DNA from: Halostagnicola sp. A-GB9-2
GTDB lineage: Archaea; Halobacteriota; Halobacteria; Halobacteriales; Natrialbaceae
DNA length: 64,000 bases
Direction of reading: 5' to 3'
Assembly (NCBI RefSeq): GCF_030068615.1
Contig: NZ_JASJOC010000003.1
Location: 248,001 to 312,000, forward strand
Shown: piece after piece, positions 63,265 through 64,000 of the stretch
How positions within the stretch are numbered: the stretch's first letter is position 1
Layout: every line of letters starts with the position of its first letter
Position numbers and translations under genes: made by a program
The notes under the pieces: model-generated
Databases searched by the model: none
What the model was told of the DNA's origin: nothing
The model's input: the letters and a program-made list of their open reading frames with translations, nothing else

Positions 63265-64000
63265 CTACAACGATTCGACGTCGAGGATCATCACGACATC
63301 GCCTTCCCCGAGGACGGACGCGCCGCTGATCCCCTCGGTGCTACTGAGCGAGCCGTGGAACGGTTTGATGACGACTTCCTCCTGGCCGTTCATCCCGTCA
63401 CATCGCAGTGCAACTTTTCGGATGCCGTCTTTGACCCGAACGATCAGGTCGTCGTCTTGCTTTTCGGTTTCCGGGACGTTGAGGGACTCGCCGAGATCGA
63501 TAATCGGGTAGGTCTTCGAATCGTGGCTGAGGATCTTCGAGTCGTCGAACGACTGAATGTCCAGATCAGAGATGACGGAGATGTCGTCGACGTTCTTGAT
63601 CGGGATTCCGTACGCTTCCTCGCCCGTTTCGATGAACAGCACCCGTTCGATTGCGACGCTGACGGGCAGGGTTAGCGTGACACACGTCCCCTCTCCGGGC
63701 TCGCTCTCGACGTCGATATCGCCGTCGACGCTTTGAACGACGCGATTGACGACGTCCATCCCCACGCCGCGGCCGCTGATATCGGTCACCTCGTCGTTCG
63801 TCGAGAACCCCGGATGGAAAATTAGCTCGTAGACCTCCGAGCGCTCGAGCGACTGGACTTTCGCGGGGCTCATCACGTCCTTTTCGATGGCTTTCTTGCG
63901 AAGTCGCTCCGGATCAAGACCCGCTCCGTCGTCTTCGATCGCCAGCGTCACCGTATCTCGTTCGCGCGTTCCGCGAAGCTCGATGGTCCCCCCTCTCGAT
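63265..64000 (-). CDS. cheA: chemotaxis histidine kinase CheA, C-terminal part
   Basis: About 244 residues; the frame continues past the right edge, so the start, phosphotransfer and dimerisation domains are missing. The kinase ATP lid and G-boxes are DDGAGLDPERLRKKAIEKD, IFHPGFSTNDEVTDISGRG and VGMDVVNRVVQSVDG; PGEGTCVTLTLPVSVAIERVL leads into the CheW-like domain (YGIPIKNVDDISVISD; VIDLGESLNV-like IIDLGESLNV; GEGDVVMILDVESL end). It phosphorylates CheY and CheB under control of the transducers downstream. Confidence 0.95.
   Translation of the reverse strand, partial: SRGGTIELRGTRERDTVTLAIEDDGAGLDPERLRKKAIEKDVMSPAKVQSLERSEVYELIFHPGFSTNDEVTDISGRGVGMDVVNRVVQSVDGDIDVESEPGEGTCVTLTLPVSVAIERVLFIETGEEAYGIPIKNVDDISVISDLDIQSFDDSKILSHDSKTYPIIDLGESLNVPETEKQDDDLIVRVKDGIRKVALRCDGMNGQEEVVIKPFHGSLSSTEGISGASVLGEGDVVMILDVESL

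Overview
The window is chromosomal DNA from a haloarchaeon (class Halobacteria). The evidence is the strongly acidic proteins, high GC with a strong third-position bias (hence many long antisense open frames), archaeal TATA promoters about 26 bp upstream of leaderless starts, Tat lipoproteins with the lipobox LAGC, PGF-CTERM surface proteins, halobacterial transducers, a thermosome, a TFB and a ribosomal protein L40e. The gene set fits the Natrialba/Haloterrigena/Natrinema branch, but that placement is inference. I see no rRNA operon, CRISPR array, complete insertion sequence or prophage.

Left part (1-13 kb): the end of a minD-type ATPase gene, a lipoprotein, then an AT-richer scar (about 1.55-3.1 kb) holding the tail of a DICT-domain gene, a frameshifted IS6-type transposase and a short membrane-protein gene. 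After it come argS, a DUF6517-type lipoprotein, a threonine synthase-like/aspartoacylase-like pair, katG and a rhodanese-metallo-beta-lactamase fusion.

Middle (13-32 kb): a possible redox group (blue copper protein, NTF2-like protein, Rieske protein with a large helical C-terminus); ribosome and RNA genes (tsr3, L40e, trm1); small haloarchaeal genes (DUF5786, DUF99); a family 4 uracil-DNA glycosylase; the phnDCE transporter; hisH; membrane proteins; and glnA divergent from an Lrp/AsnC regulator, followed by an ABC exporter.

32-44.6 kb is mainly housekeeping: thermosome, SRAP protein, tRNA-Ser(GGA) flanked by partial direct and inverted copies of its own 3' end, ilvA, citrate synthase, sepF, tfb, a PUA protein and an RNB-only RNase.

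Right part (44.6-64 kb): a soluble PAS transducer; two PGF-CTERM surface proteins (one a subtilisin-like protease) on either side of a dihydrolipoyl dehydrogenase-like enzyme and a repeat-rich spacer; kdgK and rtcA; and a proline catabolic cluster (MFS transporter, proline dehydrogenase, Bat-type HTH regulator, P5C-type aldehyde dehydrogenase) converting proline to glutamate. The edge holds a chemotaxis locus: the end of cheA and two tandem globin-coupled transducers. One transducer has the proximal heme histidine; the other carries tyrosine there. This pair and the tRNA-Ser repeat structure are the most unusual things I found. Several genes under 60 codons were found by reading the sequence directly.
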